From positions 1,116,001 through 1,180,000 of the forward strand of contig NZ_CP066776.1 of assembly GCF_010681825.2 (NCBI RefSeq): 64,000 bases of DNA. The letters run 5' to 3'. Of the stretch, positions 61,351-64,000 are shown piece after piece. Both the position numbers and the translations under genes were made by a program. The notes beneath the pieces are model-generated. The model was not told where the DNA came from, did no database searches, and worked only from the letters and a program-made list of their open reading frames with translations. Numbering within the stretch: the stretch's first letter is position 1; each line of letters opens with the position of its first letter. This stretch comes from Sulfuriroseicoccus oceanibius (GTDB taxonomy: Bacteria > Verrucomicrobiota > Verrucomicrobiia > Verrucomicrobiales > SLCJ01).

Positions 61351-63966
61351 TTAGTTCTCTTCGATTTTGTAGAAGGCGCGGGTCGTTGGGATGGGGGACG
61401 GGGTGCCGGGGTCGGTGAGAACCAATGGGCCATCGCCAGCGACCGCCGAGTCGACGGCGACGGTGGATTCATCGAAGCTGAGGTCTGTGCAGCGGTAGAG
61501 CGTGTAGGTTGCGCCTTTGACGAGGTCGGAGACATCGACGGAGAAGGATGTGCCGCTGTGGCCGGAGCCATTGACCTTCATTTTGCTGGTGATCGAGCCG
61601 GTGGCGTTCCAGTAGAGCGCGCGCTCAATGGTGCCGCTGAAGCTCTTTTGGCTGGCGTTGTAGAATGTGCCGGGCGTGGTTGAGAGGCCGGCGCGGTTGG
61701 TGAGTTCGCTGTTGGTAGTGCCTACGCTGAGTGTTTCGTTGCCTGACCAGTTGCCGGATGGTGAGGCATTGGTAATGGAGAACACATCCAGTGATGTGTT
61801 GCCGCCCTCGGTTTTTACCGCGAGCCGGAGAGTGCCGGTGGTGGAACCTTGTGCGGGAGGTGTGTAGATCGCGGCGATCTGATAGGTGATGCCGCTGGTC
61901 AGCGTGCCGTACGATGACTGGACGGCGATCTCGGGCAATGTGGTGTCGGCGAGTGATGTTGGCGTGGCGGGGTCTGATGAGTTTTGCTTTTGGATGAAGG
62001 TTGGCACGCCATCGACCAGGTACAACGCCGAGCCATTTGAGTTGCCTCCGATCTCGATCAAGAGCGCCATGCCCGTGAGGTCGGAGGATGCCGGGGTGCA
62101 GTTGATTTCTAAGGTGACGCCATTTTCTAGGACTGGTTGCGCGGTGGTTCGGTCTGTGGTGTCGCCTTCATATGCCGCGCTGTCAGGCTGGAGGCTGGTG
62201 AGGAGGTCTGGGTCCGGTAGGTCGACTCCGGGGATGGAGAACCCAGTGCCGGAGGTGTCGCCATAGAGTGTGCGGAGACTGCGCAGTTTGGTCATGAGGT
62301 CGATAACTAGCGCTTGGAACTGAGGCGTGCCGTCCACGCCGTCGGTTGGGTTATCAATGGTGCCTGTCTCCGCGTTGTAGAGCAGGTTGTTCATTTCATA
62401 TGGATCCAGCAATAGGTCGAACAACTCCCATTGGTTGGCGCGTTCGTATTGGAAGATCAGCTTGTAGCGGTCCGTGCGGATGCCGTAGTGGCGGCCGACG
62501 CGGTGCTCGGCGGTGTAGCCCTCATAGTAGTGGTAATAGATCGAGTCGCGCCAAGCGGCGGGTTGGTCGTTGGTTGCGGCGGTTGCCCAGCCGAGGAAGC
62601 TTTCGCCGTGCATGGCGTCGTACTGGGTCACGCCCGCGGCTTCGAGTAGCGTTGGTGCGTAGTCGATGACCTGGACCATCTCGTTGACCTCGGTGCCCGG
62701 TGTGATGAGTGAGTTCCCCGAGGCGTCCTTCCACTGCATCAAAAGCGGGGTGCGGAGTGACTCTTCATACATCCAGCGCTTGTCGAACCATCCGTGCTCG
62801 CCGAGGTAGAAACCCTGGTCGGAGGCGTAGATCACGATGGTGTTGCGGTCGAGTTGGTTGGCTTCGAGGAAGTCGAGGATGTCGCCCACGCTGCGGTCGA
62901 CTGATTTCGCGGTGAGCAGGTAGTCCTTGATGTAGCGTTGGTGGAAGTAGGCGTCCTTTTCGTCCTGAGTGAGGCTGTTGCGGTTGGCGTTCCACCACGT
63001 GCGGACTTCGTCGTAGGCCGTGCCGCCGAATGTGCTGCCATCGAGTTTGAGGTCTTCGTTCAAGCGCATGATGGCGGAGATCTCCATCTCTTGGGCGGCG
63101 GCGCTGGTGGCGCGGGTTGGGTAGCCGTTGCGGTAGTCGGAAAAGTTGGAAGGAACCGGTACCAGCGCTGGTGTCCACGAGGCGGGGTCTTCGGGAGCGG
63201 TTGTTGGGTTCGGGGTGACCGAGTAGTCCCATTCGACCTGACGGAAAGCTGCAGGGTCGATTTCCGCCGGGGCTGGGTTCCACACGCGGTGGGTGCCCTT
63301 GTGGTTGACCATAATGAAGAACGGATTGGTTTGGTTGGTGTCCAATCGGTTCTGGAGCCACGCCTGGGTGCGGTTGGTCAGCACGTCGGCAATGTATTCG
63401 CCGCTGTGGGTGATTGTTGTGGAGCCGCCGCTGGGTAGTGAGGTGATCAGTCGGGGGGAGTAGTATTCGCCCTGGCCTACGAGGTATTCGAAGTGGTCGA
63501 AGCCGGTGGGTGTGGTGCCGAGGTGCCATTTCCCGATCAGTGCGGTGCTGTAGCCGGCGGATTGGAGCAATTTGGGCAGCGTTTGTTGTGCTCCGTTGAA
63601 GCCGCCGGTGTTGGCTAGATGGCCGTTGGCGTGGGAGTGGAGGCCGGTGATGAGGTTGGCGCGCGACGGCTGGCAGATCGAGTTGCTGACGTAGCTGTGC
63701 GTGAACACAGCTCCTTGGTCTGCTAGACGGTCGATGTTCGGGGTCTGTGCCAGCGGGGAGTCTTTGAACACAAGGTCCTGAACGGTGGCGTTCGTGACGT
63801 TGTGATAGGCGCTGATGCCCTGCTGGGTGTGGTCGTCCGAGAAGAAGACCACGATGTTGGGGGCACTGGCTCGGGCTGTTGCGGCTGAAAGGGTCAGTGC
63901 GGCAAAGAGTCCGAGAGTCCGGGGGATACGTTTGGGGGCGGAGGGAAGGTTGCGGTTCAAGTTCAT
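61351..63966 (-). CDS. Secreted sulfatase 4, different subgroup
   Basis: 871 residues. A signal peptide (RTLGLFAALTLSAATARASA) leads straight into the sulfatase domain (APNIVVFFSDDHTQQGISAY), without the N-terminal beta and Ig-like domains of sulfatases 1-3. The formylglycine site is CQPSR with Cys98. LKLLQSAGYSTALIGKWHLG-type and YASDQGFYLGEHGWFDKRWM stretches place it with heparan or choline-sulfatase-like S1 enzymes of the iduronate or N-sulfoglucosamine sulfatase kind. The C-terminal 300 residues are beta-rich (LamG-like). It lies head to head with the cassette C genes. A substrate cannot be named from sequence. Confidence 0.9.
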   Translation of the reverse strand: MNLNRNLPSAPKRIPRTLGLFAALTLSAATARASAPNIVVFFSDDHTQQGISAYHNVTNATVQDLVFKDSPLAQTPNIDRLADQGAVFTHSYVSNSICQPSRANLITGLHSHANGHLANTGGFNGAQQTLPKLLQSAGYSTALIGKWHLGTTPTGFDHFEYLVGQGEYYSPRLITSLPSGGSTTITHSGEYIADVLTNRTQAWLQNRLDTNQTNPFFIMVNHKGTHRVWNPAPAEIDPAAFRQVEWDYSVTPNPTTAPEDPASWTPALVPVPSNFSDYRNGYPTRATSAAAQEMEISAIMRLNEDLKLDGSTFGGTAYDEVRTWWNANRNSLTQDEKDAYFHQRYIKDYLLTAKSVDRSVGDILDFLEANQLDRNTIVIYASDQGFYLGEHGWFDKRWMYEESLRTPLLMQWKDASGNSLITPGTEVNEMVQVIDYAPTLLEAAGVTQYDAMHGESFLGWATAATNDQPAAWRDSIYYHYYEGYTAEHRVGRHYGIRTDRYKLIFQYERANQWELFDLLLDPYEMNNLLYNAETGTIDNPTDGVDGTPQFQALVIDLMTKLRSLRTLYGDTSGTGFSIPGVDLPDPDLLTSLQPDSAAYEGDTTDRTTAQPVLENGVTLEINCTPASSDLTGMALLIEIGGNSNGSALYLVDGVPTFIQKQNSSDPATPTSLADTTLPEIAVQSSYGTLTSGITYQIAAIYTPPAQGSTTGTLRLAVKTEGGNTSLDVFSITNASPSGNWSGNETLSVGTTNSELTNRAGLSTTPGTFYNASQKSFSGTIERALYWNATGSITSKMKVNGSGHSGTSFSVDVSDLVKGATYTLYRCTDLSFDESTVAVDSAVAGDGPLVLTDPGTPSPIPTTRAFYKIEEN

Positions 63967-64000
63967 AGCAGGATGGGCGTCCGTTCATGGTTGATGAAAG

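Overview
The window looks like chromosome from a free-living, probably marine member of the Verrucomicrobiota (order Verrucomicrobiales is my best guess). The reasons are: sigma factors of the small ECF-like group expanded in Planctomycetes and Verrucomicrobia, FecR proteins fused to LamG-like lectin folds, large secreted sulfatases, PEP-CTERM proteins, and an S10-spc operon with lineage-specific oddities. No tRNA, rRNA or CRISPR array was seen.

Layout. (1) 1-13472: the 3' part of fusA followed by an S10-spc ribosomal protein operon ending in secY and a strong terminator. rpsN and rpmD are missing from their usual places, tuf is absent between fusA and rpsJ, and a secreted coiled-coil protein gene sits between rpsS and rplV. 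Many spacers carry hairpins. (2) 13492-39743: housekeeping and accessory genes. These are a LEA-like lipoprotein, an FMN reductase, GlgE maltosyltransferase with a CHASE2-like membrane protein, a GNAT, a frameshifted SDR, serA, a YhcH protein, ilvD, a CBS/DRTGG pyrophosphatase, a 773-residue lipoprotein, nadA-comB, rpoZ, smpB, an OpcA-family gene, a DASS transporter, recD2 and a second EF-G. (3) 39861-63966: a carbohydrate and sulfate-ester locus of three regulatory cassettes. Each is an ECF sigma factor gene overlapping by 4 bp a gene for a membrane FecR-LamG protein, followed by secreted effectors.

How region 3 may work (inference). Cassette A is sigma1, FecR-LamG1, sulfatase 1, PEP-CTERM 1 and sulfatase 2. 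Cassette B is sigma2, FecR-LamG2, sulfatase 3 and a GH36 (Sip1-type) alpha-galactosidase. Cassette C is sigma3, FecR-LamG3, PEP-CTERM 2 and a SASA-type esterase that an IS256-family element has split. The FecR proteins have a short cytoplasmic helical part, one membrane segment, a FecR domain and a C-terminal concanavalin-like fold, the layout expected of an anti-sigma factor that senses polysaccharide outside the cytoplasm. A shared element (TGATaACGTTT, then GACGT 11-12 nt later) lies just upstream of sigma1, sigma2 and PEP-CTERM 1. Its first half is also upstream of sigma3. This suggests self-activating sigma regulons. A fourth sulfatase of another subgroup faces this locus at the window end.
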